This document shows, piece by piece, positions 1-7,561 of a stretch of DNA of 31,847 nt. The DNA comes from Verrucomicrobia bacterium 12-59-8. GTDB lineage: Bacteria; Verrucomicrobiota; Verrucomicrobiae; Verrucomicrobiales; Verrucomicrobiaceae. The stretch spans positions 1 through 31,847 of the forward strand of contig NCCR01000028.1 of assembly GCA_002279765.1 (NCBI GenBank), given 5' to 3'. The position numbers and the translations under genes were made by a program. Below the pieces are notes generated by a model that worked only from the letters and a program-made list of their open reading frames with translations, was not told where the DNA came from and made no database searches. How positions within the stretch are numbered: the first letter of the stretch is position 1; each line of letters starts with the position of its first letter.

Positions 1-345
1 AGCATCCACGACCAGACGCACCTCGAACGCGGTCGGGATTTCGTTCTCATCGTTTCCTAATGCAAAGGGTTCTATGATTTCGATTGGGTCTTTGGGATCC
101 GTGTTCTTCGCGGAGGATACGACCAGCTTTCTGAGCGCTTGCATTGCTTCCAACAAGGTGCTCTTGCCGCTGGCGTTGGCTCCATAAATGGCGGCACCTT
201 TCAGCCAATAGCGTGTGGCCATGCCTGGAAGTTCACACTCAATGCAGTTCTCTGGCAAAGACCTGTCTTTGGCGCTGGCGGCCATGGAGAGGGTCTGCGG
301 CGTCAGAAAGCTACGATAATTGGAAACTGTAAACTGAAGGAGCAT
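1..345 (-). CDS. AAA family ATPase (AAA15/RloA-like), N-terminal part only
   Basis: Reading the minus strand from the ATG at 345, an open frame of 115 codons continues off the left edge. It begins MLLQFTVSNYRSFLTPQTLS, the 'xFxxxNYRSF' opening typical of SMC/RecF-like AAA ATPases of the AAA15 family. A perfect Walker A motif, GANASGKST, lies near residue 58 and is followed by the usual helix (LLEAMQALRKLV). The family includes RloA and AbiL-type ATPases, which often pair with a small RloB-like protein in anti-phage modules, but also ATPases with no known role. The Walker B and D-loop regions are outside the window, so the subfamily cannot be fixed. No partner gene is visible on the side present here. 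Confidence 0.85.
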   Translation of the reverse strand, partial: MLLQFTVSNYRSFLTPQTLSMAASAKDRSLPENCIECELPGMATRYWLKGAAIYGANASGKSTLLEAMQALRKLVVSSAKNTDPKDPIEIIEPFALGNDENEIPTAFEVRLVVDA

Positions 346-678
346 TGTGACATAATGCCCTCATTAATCACTTGAGCGATGTTTTTTGCGAAAAAATTGC
401 ACAAAATTGGGGCGAAGAGCCCACTTTGAAGGCTGACTTAATTTCGAGACTGAAGACACCAGCATTTTGACGGAGAGCGGTCTTAATCAATTTTTACTGG
501 GCTTGGCGACATCGACTACATGGCGTTCTTTTTCGGCGCGCGGTATTCAGACTCAGAGCCTCAGCCACCGGGGAATGATAAGCCTTGTGTGGATGGGGGG
601 CAGATTGAACCCAGTTGCGGCGGAACAAGGGGACTTTGTAGTGATTCGAGAAACCCATTTCCGGCATGGCAAGCCTGA
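346..678. other. Non-coding stretch between the ATPase gene and the aminopeptidase remnant
   Basis: I see no convincing gene here. The first ~130 bases are AT-rich and would hold the promoter of the divergent ATPase gene. The rest has base composition intermediate with its neighbours, and short open frames in it (for example from the ATG at 520 to the stop at 676) have no recognisable similarity. The stretch abuts the truncated M29 fragment, so it may be foreign DNA joined to a broken gene. Confidence 0.5.
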
Positions 679-954
679 GCGGCTCGGTTTACCGCAGAGG
701 TTGGCTTTAACCGCGAAATCAAAGAGCCCATGCGCGACATCCTCTTCGACGAAAAGATCGCTGGCAGCTTCCACTTCACCCCCGGCCAAGCCTACGAAGG
801 CGTCGCCGACAACAGCAATCGCAGCCAGGTCCACTGGGATATCGTCAACATTCAGCGCCCCGAATACGGCGGCGGAGAAATCCGCTTCGACGGCCAAGTC
901 ATCCGCAAAGACGGCAAGTTCCTCCTGCCGGAGCTGAAGCCGTTGAATTATTGA
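679..954 (+). pseudogene. M29-family aminopeptidase, C-terminal remnant
   Basis: From about base 694 the frame reads AEVGFN, then [16 protein letters not shown], then SQVHWDIV and [18 protein letters not shown]. These match the C-terminal third of thermophilic M29 metallo-aminopeptidases (AmpS/AmpT type), where the ALHWD-like histidine and aspartate help bind the metal pair. In the same frame there is a TGA at 676-678, and nothing upstream resembles the missing ~280 residues. This is therefore a 5'-truncated gene, not a small complete protein. An ATG at 730 could start a 74-residue product, but that would lack the active site. What is seen is the homology and the stop; that a rearrangement removed or displaced the 5' part is inference. 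Confidence 0.75.
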
Positions 955-1008
955 AGCCAGGTGAGATTGCGAAATGCTTTTCAGCAGACGCGCTGGATTG
1001 TTACATCA

Positions 1009-1064
1009 ACAATCGTCAATCACTCACGCCCACGGAGCGCTACAGCCGCAGGATTGATGATTGT
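1009..1064. repeat. Imperfect inverted repeat
   Basis: ACAATCGTCAATC at 1009-1021 is matched by GATTGATGATTGT at 1052-1064, an inverted repeat of 13 bases with one mismatch and a 30-base loop. A second, overlapping pairing (TCAACAATC at 1006-1014 with GATTGTTGA at 1081-1089) is also possible. It lies between the aminopeptidase remnant and the histidine phosphatase gene. Role unknown. Confidence 0.5.
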
Positions 1065-1125
1065 CGAGCCATCGATTTTTGATTGTTGAAGTGTCCGGGC
1101 AACGCTTCCAATGCGCTGAAGGAGT

Positions 1126-1179
1126 GCGGGCAATTCTGCCCGCGAAGAGCGCGTTCGCATACGGGCAGAAGTGCCCGTA
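1126..1179. repeat. REP-like palindrome pair, head to head
   Basis: Two hairpins sit side by side: GCGGGCA-ATTC-TGCCCGC (1126-1143) and TACGGGCA-GAAG-TGCCCGTA (1160-1179), separated by 16 bases. The reverse complement of the first and the second share the core CGGGCAGAAKTGCCCG with one difference, so they are inverted copies of one element. The outer pair changes from G-C to A-T while pairing is kept. This arrangement is like REP/BIME elements. It ends directly at the stop codon of the histidine phosphatase gene and could also act as its transcript end, although no T-run follows. Confidence 0.65.
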
Positions 1180-1794
1180 CTACGCCACCGGCGGCTGAAA
1201 ATTTAGCAGCTCGATCTCCACCGCGTGCTTTCGCTCCGGCAGCAGCTCCACCATGCTGATGCTGCCGTACTCGATGTTGAAGTAGGCCATGTGCTTCAGC
1301 GGCATTTCCAGCAGCAGCGCGACGATCACGCGAATGATGCCGCCATGGCAGTAAATAGCCACCTGCTGGTGCGGGTGCGCATGGATGATCTTCAGCAGGC
1401 ACTCGCTCACACGCGCCTTCAGCGTGTCGATGGTCTCGCCGTTCTTGATGCCGTTGTTCTCGATGATCTCCATCCAGTCAAAAGCGCTCATGCCGAAATT
1501 CGACTGCACCTCATCCCAGCGGTGACCGGTCCAGTCACCAAAATCGATCTCGATCAGCCCCTGCATCACCTCCGGTTGGAGGCCCCGCTGTCTGACCAGT
1601 GGGGACATCGTCTGCTGCACCCGCAGCATCGGGCTGGCATACACCGCATCGATCTTCGTATCCTTGAGCCACGCCGCCACCGCCTCACCCTGCTGCAGTC
1701 CCTGCGGCGAAAGGCCCATGTCGATGCGCGAGCCACCAAAGACCTTGTGGTACTTCTCCTCCACCTCGCCGTGGCGGATGAGGTAGATCTGCAT
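1180..1794 (-). CDS. Histidine phosphatase family protein (phosphoglycerate mutase-like)
   Basis: The protein opens MQIYLIRHGEVEE, with the catalytic RHG motif at residues 7-9 (His8 is the residue phosphorylated in this family). It continues with the second-arginine region SPMLRVQQT, the acid/base region EIDFGDWTGH and the second catalytic histidine in YCHGGIIRV. Length (204 residues) suits GpmB/CobC-type small phosphatases. An upstream GTG at 1821 would add nine residues; I prefer the ATG at 1794 because the RHG motif normally falls within the first ten residues. The substrate cannot be told: family members act on phosphoglycerate, alpha-ribazole phosphate, sugar phosphates and others. No cobalamin genes are nearby. 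Confidence 0.88.
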   Translation of the reverse strand: MQIYLIRHGEVEEKYHKVFGGSRIDMGLSPQGLQQGEAVAAWLKDTKIDAVYASPMLRVQQTMSPLVRQRGLQPEVMQGLIEIDFGDWTGHRWDEVQSNFGMSAFDWMEIIENNGIKNGETIDTLKARVSECLLKIIHAHPHQQVAIYCHGGIIRVIVALLLEMPLKHMAYFNIEYGSISMVELLPERKHAVEIELLNFQPPVA

Positions 1795-1957
1795 GGGATG
1801 ATTCGGTAGGTGAGGTTTCACAGAGCGTCTATGATGCAGACCGCAGGTTGTCGCAAGGTAGGAAAAAGGAAGGGGCGGCAGAAATCGCTGCGGTCAGAGC
1901 CTCAATTTCGATGGCCGCTGCGTCTGTAGTGTGCGTCTCGTCTTGGGCGTTCGCAGG

Positions 1958-2010
1958 CCCAGCGCGAGGTAGGGAGGGCTGTCCTCAGCCCGCCGCCGGA
2001 GTCCATGACC
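1958..2010. repeat. Dispersed ~50-bp repeat, copy A
   Basis: This stretch in the 304-base gap between two genes matches two inverted copies at 19048-19160. Its centre, GGGCTG-TCCT-CAGCCC, is a hairpin. In the copy at 19111-19160 the stem becomes GGCTTG-TCCT-CAAGCC, two pairs changed on both sides, so the hairpin is conserved by compensatory change. The rest of the gap (1795-1957 and 2011-2098) shows nothing else I can name. Confidence 0.7.
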
Positions 2011-2098
2011 ATCGAGCCAAAAGCAGCCTGCTAAACGGCCATGACTTTCGCGCTCCGCTCTATCATCACCGTCGGCGCGTGCGGCGCATCCATCGTTC

Positions 2099-2785
2099 TC
2101 AGCGGTCCGAGGGCTCGCGCATCAGATTGAGCAGGCGGGAGCGGTCAACGGGAGGTGCCACTTTGGGCTTGGCTGGCGCAGGTGGTGGGGGCACAGGCGG
2201 CGCGGTGGTCTGCGCCTGGGGAGCACTGGTGGCCTTGGGCTTGGCTGCTGCTGCCTGCGGCTTCTCTTTGGCTGGCTCAGGCTCAGTTTTCGGGGCTGGT
2301 GGCGGAGCGGCCTGGGGCGTTTCCTGCTCTGGCGTTGCGGGCGGAGCGTCCTCACCGGCCAGCGCGCGAATGTGTACTTGTCCTGCCAGGACGAGGTCGG
2401 TGCCATCAATGCGGATGATCGAGAATTCATCTGCGCCGAGGTACAGCCGGTCCTGCCGTTTCAGTGTGGACATGCCACGTACTTCGGTGAATGCCGGCGT
2501 CACCGAGATGCTGGGCGCCTGCGCCAGGATGGGCGGCTCCGTGTCATTCACCAGCAGGGCGCCACCGCTGGCCAGAAGGGTTTCCTGCCCCGCTGCATCG
2601 CGCACGGTGTGGATCTCGCGCGCGTAAAGACGGCCTTCGGCGGTCTTCCGCATGGCACGGTATTTCCGGCCCAGCTCCTCGGCAGACAGCTTGAAGTCGG
2701 GCGGCTCAGGCGCTGTGGTAACGATGCTGCAACTGCTGAGACTGGTGGTGGCGGCGACGAGTAGGCAGAGGCGAAGGAAGATCAT
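2099..2785 (-). CDS. Predicted lipoprotein with proline/alanine-rich tail
   Basis: The N-terminus is a lipoprotein signal: MIFLRLCLLVAATTSLSSCS, with the lipobox LSSC and the lipidated Cys at residue 19. The middle (~residues 20-145) is a compact region that I do not recognise, with the run LYLGADEFSIIRIDGTDLV suggesting beta structure. From about residue 150 the protein is a Pro/Ala/Lys-rich linker (EPEPAKEKPQ, APPVPPPPAPAKPK) ending in a short charged tail, as in proteins that cross the periplasm. The ATG at 2785 is chosen over a TTG 12 bases upstream because it puts the hydrophobic core at the normal place. It shares its strand with the large gene that starts at 5594. Function unknown. Confidence 0.75.
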   Translation of the reverse strand: MIFLRLCLLVAATTSLSSCSIVTTAPEPPDFKLSAEELGRKYRAMRKTAEGRLYAREIHTVRDAAGQETLLASGGALLVNDTEPPILAQAPSISVTPAFTEVRGMSTLKRQDRLYLGADEFSIIRIDGTDLVLAGQVHIRALAGEDAPPATPEQETPQAAPPPAPKTEPEPAKEKPQAAAAKPKATSAPQAQTTAPPVPPPPAPAKPKVAPPVDRSRLLNLMREPSDR

Positions 2786-2817
2786 GTCAGGATGCAAATG
2801 AGCTTGGGGACAGCGTT

Positions 2818-2847
2818 AAAAAACGCCGACTGGCCCCATCTCCGGCG
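2818..2847 (-). terminator. Weak candidate intrinsic terminator
   Basis: On the minus strand, CGCCG...CGGCG (five pairs, 14-base loop) is followed by six Ts, just after the stop of the large PVC-type gene. The short stem makes this a low-confidence call. A second small palindrome (GCGTT-TTT-AACGC) overlaps the T-run. Confidence 0.35.
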
Positions 2848-2864
2848 CATCTGATCCTCGCCGA

Positions 2865-5594
2865 TTATGGGCCGGTACGCAAATACGCCACGATGTCCGC
2901 CACATCTTGGGCCGTCAACCCGAGCTGCGTGGCGCTGAGCATCATGCTGTGCTCAAGTTTGCGGCGGCTTTGAATACGGGATTTTGCCACGTATTGATTC
3001 TGCCCGCCCATGCTGCGTATGATCATGATGCCGCCTTCAGTGAGGATCATGCCGTGGATGGTCACGCCGTCCTTGGTGACGATTTCCTGCCCGTCGTAGC
3101 CATGGGCGATGTCCTTGCTCGGATCAATCAGCGCCTGCGCGATGATCTCGCCCGGCTGGCTGCGGCCCCAGCCATCGAGGTTCGGGCCAAACTCGACGCC
3201 CTGGCCGTTGATCTGGTGGCACATGACGCAGCGCGTGACGAGTTGCGCACCGTTTTTGGCATTCCCCTGCAGCTTGAGCACTTCATCGAGCTGCACCGTG
3301 CTGGGGATCGCCGGTGGGGTGACGATGGTCACGAGCTTGGCATTTTCAGGATCAAAGATGCCCTCCTTCTTCAAGGCTTCGGCAATGCCAAAGGTGGACC
3401 AGTCATCCGTGCTGCGCTTGATGAGCCACCACATGATGTCGCCGTGGATGGGAGACTCTTTGTTTTTGGCAAGTTCGAGCACCGCCTGCGCAGCGCTGGC
3501 CTCTGGGATGAAGGCCAGGGTGTCGAGCGCGAGCTTGCGCTGTTCCGGGGAGAGCTTGCCATTGGCGGCGCGTTTTGCCAAATCCGATACAGCGGCGGCA
3601 GGGTGCAGCCGCCAGGTGATGTGCGCAAAATCATCGTTCCACGCCCCCTGGGGTTTCAGTGCGGCCCACACGTCGGCTTCCTTGCCCTCGCAGCCGATGC
3701 CCCAGGCTTCGAGCAGGGAACGGTCACTGCCGTCGATGTGGTGGGAGAGCTTGACCAGCAACGGCACGCTCTGCGCCGCTGGTACATCCCGCAGTGCCAC
3801 CGCGACCTCGCTGCGCACCATCGGGGAAAGGTCGGTGGTCAGATTGCTGAGAATGTCAATGACATCACTGCTGGCGGCGCGGATGGCGCGCAGAGCGACG
3901 AGGCGCCTGGTGGCGTCCTCAGACTCCAGCCAGATGCGTGCGGCGATGAGGCCCGGCTCTCCAAGCTGGGCGAGCAGCCACACCGCACGCGCGGCGATGT
4001 AGGGATTCGCATGGTCACGCAGGTTTAGCAGCGGGGGCATGACCACATCTCCAGCGGCTTTCAGACGCTCAAAACCCACATGGCGGACATTCGTGGCAGG
4101 AGACTGCAACGCGGCGAACTGGCCTTCCAGCGTGCTGAGATCGAGCGCAGGAACCTTCGGTTTGAAACCCTTCGGCGCGATGCGGTAGATCGTGCCGCTG
4201 CAGGTTTCATCCGTGTCCTGATGGCCGCCGGTGCGTTTGTCAAACCAGTCGCTGACGTAGATCGCGCCATCGGGACCGACGCACACATCGGAGGGGCGGA
4301 AGAGCGTGTGGCGGTCATCGGAGAGGTTGTTTGCACCCCCCACGAAGTCGCTGCCCTTGAACACGCCGGTGGTGTTGGTGGTGCAGAAGTCGAAGCGCTC
4401 CAGCTTGAAGCCCGCGCCGTCCGGTTTGGGCAGGTAGCCGAAGACCACGTTGCGTCCGGTTTCGCAGCTCAGCAGTAGGCCGTTCCATTTTTCACCCAGC
4501 GCCCCGTTTTCATAGAAGCACATGCCGGTGGGAGCGCCGCCGCCATACACATCGCCAGCGGGGATGCTGCCGGGATCTTCCTGCCGCCACTCAGCGGTGG
4601 GGATGCTCTGCCCCGGGCGTTTGTCGGCACGCCACTGGCGTTTGCCATCGCGGGAGAAGAAGCCAAAGCTGCCGCCTTCGATGAGGTGGCTCACGCGGCA
4701 GGCGGGCGGATCATCGTTGTCATTGAGAAACATGTCGCCGTAGCTGGTGCGCACGCCTTCAAAGCTGTTGCGGTAGTTGTAGCCGAGGATGCGCGCATGG
4801 TGGCCGTCTTCATCAATGCTGGCCGTGAAGCCGCCGACATAGACGTGGCCGTCGTCGCTCTTCGCGCCGGCGTAGGGATTGTTCAGGTACGCGCCGCCGA
4901 TGCGGAAGGTGTTGCCGCTTTTGTCGCTGAATTCCGCGCCGCAGTTGCCGTTGCTGAAGTACAAGCGGCCCTCGGGGCCGGCGTACACGCTGTGCAGGCT
5001 GTGGTCATGCTGCGGCTGCTCAAAGCCGGTGAGGAAGATCTCGCGCTTGTCGATGGCGGGATCGAATTTCAAGTCGCGGTTCACATCCGTGTACTTGATG
5101 ATGTTCGGCGTGTTGGAGACATACACGACGTTGTCAAACACCGCCACGCCCAGCGGGCATTCGAGTTCCTTTTCGCGCACGAAGACATGGCTGCTGTCGC
5201 AGATGCCATCGCCATCGGTGTCCTGCAGCACACGCACGCAGTCGCCCTCACGGCTGCGGCCGGAGTGGCGGCGGTAGTTCACGCCTTCCGTGACCCAGAC
5301 CCGGCCCGCGCCGTCGATGTCCATGTTGGCCGGATTGAACAACTGCGGGGAGGTGGCCCACACAGTGATTTCGAGTCCTTCAGGCACCTTGAACGCGCTG
5401 GGTTCCAGATGGTCCGGCGTCACCTTCGCGGGATCAAACTCCGGCGTGTCCGGGTCAGGCGTGAAGGCGGGCTTGCCTGCCACGAAGGGGCCTTTGTCCT
5501 TTTTAGCCTTGGCGGGTTTGTCCGGGCTGGCGGACATGAAGGCAAACGGCGCGACCAGGGCGAGAACGACGAGGAGGTTGGGACGGTTGGGCAT
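2865..5594 (-). CDS. PVC-type membrane-bound dehydrogenase/HEAT/cytochrome c protein
   Basis: The 909-residue product has a signal peptide (MPNRPNLLVVLALVAPFAFM) and a Lys/Pro-rich linker. A six-bladed propeller follows, with the recurrent 'DGAGRVWVTEG', 'DTDGDGICD' and 'VGPDGAIYVSDWFD' pieces of PVC membrane-bound dehydrogenase domains (TIGR02604-like). Then comes a HEAT-like helical region (~residues 490-740) and a C-terminal c-type heme domain with one CVMCH motif at 789-793. Proteins of this layout are abundant in Planctomycetes and Verrucomicrobia and are thought to oxidise sugars or related substrates in the periplasm, passing electrons to the heme; the substrate is almost never known. 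The candidate distal heme ligand lies in the KLEHSMMLS region. The downstream lipoprotein gene is on the same strand 79 bases away. No transporter or sulfatase gene nearby hints at a substrate. Confidence 0.9.
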   Translation of the reverse strand: MPNRPNLLVVLALVAPFAFMSASPDKPAKAKKDKGPFVAGKPAFTPDPDTPEFDPAKVTPDHLEPSAFKVPEGLEITVWATSPQLFNPANMDIDGAGRVWVTEGVNYRRHSGRSREGDCVRVLQDTDGDGICDSSHVFVREKELECPLGVAVFDNVVYVSNTPNIIKYTDVNRDLKFDPAIDKREIFLTGFEQPQHDHSLHSVYAGPEGRLYFSNGNCGAEFSDKSGNTFRIGGAYLNNPYAGAKSDDGHVYVGGFTASIDEDGHHARILGYNYRNSFEGVRTSYGDMFLNDNDDPPACRVSHLIEGGSFGFFSRDGKRQWRADKRPGQSIPTAEWRQEDPGSIPAGDVYGGGAPTGMCFYENGALGEKWNGLLLSCETGRNVVFGYLPKPDGAGFKLERFDFCTTNTTGVFKGSDFVGGANNLSDDRHTLFRPSDVCVGPDGAIYVSDWFDKRTGGHQDTDETCSGTIYRIAPKGFKPKVPALDLSTLEGQFAALQSPATNVRHVGFERLKAAGDVVMPPLLNLRDHANPYIAARAVWLLAQLGEPGLIAARIWLESEDATRRLVALRAIRAASSDVIDILSNLTTDLSPMVRSEVAVALRDVPAAQSVPLLVKLSHHIDGSDRSLLEAWGIGCEGKEADVWAALKPQGAWNDDFAHITWRLHPAAAVSDLAKRAANGKLSPEQRKLALDTLAFIPEASAAQAVLELAKNKESPIHGDIMWWLIKRSTDDWSTFGIAEALKKEGIFDPENAKLVTIVTPPAIPSTVQLDEVLKLQGNAKNGAQLVTRCVMCHQINGQGVEFGPNLDGWGRSQPGEIIAQALIDPSKDIAHGYDGQEIVTKDGVTIHGMILTEGGIMIIRSMGGQNQYVAKSRIQSRRKLEHSMMLSATQLGLTAQDVADIVAYLRTGP

Positions 5595-5829
5595 GATTGG
5601 GGGGGCGGAATGAACGGGCGGAATGGATCGATCTTGCGGGGAGAGAACGCGTCAGCCCATCATCTCGCAAGCCTGGGTGAGTGTGTGCAGGAAAAAATGC
5701 CGGTCATCGTCATCATGGAAAATGGCCGCCCGAAGGTTTTCCCGCTCTCACTCACTCAAACCCGCGTAGCACCTAGTTGCCCGCACCTTGGCCATTCGTT
5801 GGTCATTTAAAGGAGCGATTCCAGATGTT

Positions 5830-7317
5830 TTATGAGTTGCTGGGATCCTTCCACCTCAGATCGTCAGGAAAAATGGCGTGTCCTTCATCATCGGTCGCCT
5901 CCACTGGAAACACTTTTATTTTCCGGATGCCATCTTCCGGGTGCCAATGATCCTGCAACATGAAGTAAACAGAGAGCTTGGTAATGGAATTGTCATGAGT
6001 GGCATTCCAGCTTCTGATTATTCCGTCCCCTAAAGCCAGGAGTTGTCCTCGTTGCCGGGTATAGAACATGCTATGAAAAAAACGTTGAGTCCTTGAGTTC
6101 GGATATTCTGCAGCCAGGCCACGACTGGGCTTTTCGAAGCTGACAGGTGCCCCATCGTGCAGCGGATCAACAACTGAACCATCCTTGAGCAGAGCTTCTG
6201 AAACATACCAGCCGTCTCGCGTAGCTGGTCGCGGGGCAAATAAAAACCAGTTTTGGCCAATCCCTAACGAGTAGCCCAATGTCCGAATTTCTGCCGGCAT
6301 CAGCTTTCCCCAACTCACGGGCGCAACTGCTGAAATATTCCACCAGGTAGTGTAAGCAACCAGCAACAGAGCAAGTGTTTGAAGAAAGGCGTGCCCAAGG
6401 AAAGTATCGCCGCCGTTTTGCGATGCCTGCTGGGGATGGAGCGTAAAACTCCAGCGAAGAAGACGGGACTTTTCAAGGCGATCCCAAAAATAGGGGGGCA
6501 AAAAGAACACCCATGAAATCGCCGAAATCCACGGAAACGTTCCGAGTCGAAGTGTAAGGGCGATGCCGAATAGGTGGAAAACAATCATGGAGAGCACAGC
6601 CACGGTGCGTGTTCTGCCGAAACGAAATGGAAGAAGCGCAAAAAATGGAGCAAGTTCTTCCACCCGAAGTGTCGCGAATGTCAGGACTTTTAAGAGCAAC
6701 GGATATTGCAGGGCGGAATTTGCCAGCGGACCTTGGAACGATTCAATGCCTAATGTCCACTCCAGGGCGGTTCCTTCCGTCCTCCAGACGCTATGATATT
6801 TCAATAAGGCGGTGACCCAATAGATTGAGCAGATCTGAAATAGAAGGCAAAAAGTGCCAACATCAAGATAGCATGGCTGAGGATCAAGAGCGGTCTTGGG
6901 TTCTTTTGACGAAAACCCCGGTCCAACAAAAAAGCTCCAGAACAAAAGCAGCCGCAAGATCGAATCGCCACCTGTACAAACACTCGGTGTTCGGAAACAC
7001 AAGGACGTCAGAAGCAGCCAGGTCACAAACGTGGCCCATCGGCGCTGGTATCCAAAGGCGAGGCATACCCCCGCAGCACACATGACCAAAACAAGCAGGC
7101 CGGCGAATTCCACGGAGCCATTGGCCAAGTGCAGGGACCACTCAAATGGATGCATGTCCAGCATCCGAAAGTGACGGGGCAAGAAGCCATCGTCGGAATA
7201 ATGAGCCGCGAGATCGACGCTTCTGAGGAGGGAGTCTATGACAACCATCATCCCAAGAAGGAAGCGACCTAAGACGAAGCTGCGAAAATCAATCTTGAAA
7301 AGTCGGAAAAATCGCAT
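5830..7317 (-). CDS. HTTM-domain (vitamin K-dependent gamma-carboxylase-like) membrane protein
   Basis: The 495-residue protein starts FFRLFKIDFRSFVLGRFLLG, the arginine-rich entry and first membrane helix of the HTTM family. This is followed by the stretch FRTPSVCTGGDSILRLLLFW and several further membrane helices. The C-terminal third is soluble, with FAPRPATRDGWYV typical of these proteins. HTTM is homologous to the membrane part of eukaryotic gamma-glutamyl carboxylase; bacterial members are mostly uncharacterised. I place the start at the ATG at 7317 because family members start close to this helix; a TTG at 7371 would add 18 residues. It lies divergent to, and ~80 bases from, an operon of exported small and Cys-rich proteins, which could be its substrates (inference). 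Confidence 0.8.
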   Translation of the reverse strand: MRFFRLFKIDFRSFVLGRFLLGMMVVIDSLLRSVDLAAHYSDDGFLPRHFRMLDMHPFEWSLHLANGSVEFAGLLVLVMCAAGVCLAFGYQRRWATFVTWLLLTSLCFRTPSVCTGGDSILRLLLFWSFFVGPGFSSKEPKTALDPQPCYLDVGTFCLLFQICSIYWVTALLKYHSVWRTEGTALEWTLGIESFQGPLANSALQYPLLLKVLTFATLRVEELAPFFALLPFRFGRTRTVAVLSMIVFHLFGIALTLRLGTFPWISAISWVFFLPPYFWDRLEKSRLLRWSFTLHPQQASQNGGDTFLGHAFLQTLALLLVAYTTWWNISAVAPVSWGKLMPAEIRTLGYSLGIGQNWFLFAPRPATRDGWYVSEALLKDGSVVDPLHDGAPVSFEKPSRGLAAEYPNSRTQRFFHSMFYTRQRGQLLALGDGIIRSWNATHDNSITKLSVYFMLQDHWHPEDGIRKIKVFPVEATDDEGHAIFPDDLRWKDPSNS

Positions 7318-7327
7318 GAAATAATTA

Positions 7328-7357
7328 TTGACGATCCATAACCCTAGATCATACACT
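7328..7357 (+). promoter_or_regulatory. Candidate sigma70-type promoter for the 7400-11234 operon
   Basis: TTGACG (7328-7333) and TACACT (7352-7357) are separated by 18 bases in the AT-rich divergent gap. Transcription would start near 7364, giving a leader of about 36 bases before the ATG at 7400. This is pattern-matching only; another AT-rich -10-like run lies at 7361-7379. Confidence 0.3.
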
Positions 7358-7399
7358 CGTTTAATAGTCAAATAATACTACACCCAAATGCATACAACT

Positions 7400-7549
7400 A
7401 TGAAGACACTCGAATATGCCTCTATCGCAGCATCAGCTCTTGCTGTAATGCTTCTTTTTTCTTTTGGTGCTAGCCAGTTGAGGAAGGATAGCCCCGGGCT
7501 TTCCTACGATGCTTGTGCGCCCGCGCCATCAGGGATGATGGGGCAGTAG
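7400..7549 (+). CDS. Small exported or membrane peptide (49 residues)
   Basis: An ATG at 7400 opens MKTLEYASIAASALAVMLLF, a short charged start and an 18-residue hydrophobic segment. A polar tail of about 25 residues follows (SQLRKDSPGLSYDACAPAP, ending SGMMGQ) with one cysteine, and a TAG at 7547-7549. It sits first in a run of five same-strand genes, 12 bases before the next start, and faces the HTTM gene. No family is recognised. The location, the signal-like segment and the tight spacing argue that it is real; its small size keeps confidence moderate. It could be a secreted peptide, a membrane-anchored small protein, or a leader. Confidence 0.5.
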   Translation: MKTLEYASIAASALAVMLLFSFGASQLRKDSPGLSYDACAPAPSGMMGQ

Positions 7550-7561
7550 GAAGGGGGGGCG

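Noticed and set aside
520..678. A 52-codon frame reading MAFFFGARYSDSEPQPPGND and onward
   Set aside because: It is in the same frame as the aminopeptidase remnant but ends at a TGA, has no start signal and no recognisable similarity.
2907..5810. Several long plus-strand open frames (up to 374 codons) opposite the PVC-type gene
   Set aside because: They are antisense shadows of a GC-rich gene with clear domain motifs on the minus strand, and they show low-complexity Ala/Val/Asp-rich composition.
5595..5829. Possible short gene or promoter in the gap between the PVC-type and HTTM genes
   Set aside because: Short frames exist but none has a signal, family motif or good start; no convincing promoter pair was seen.
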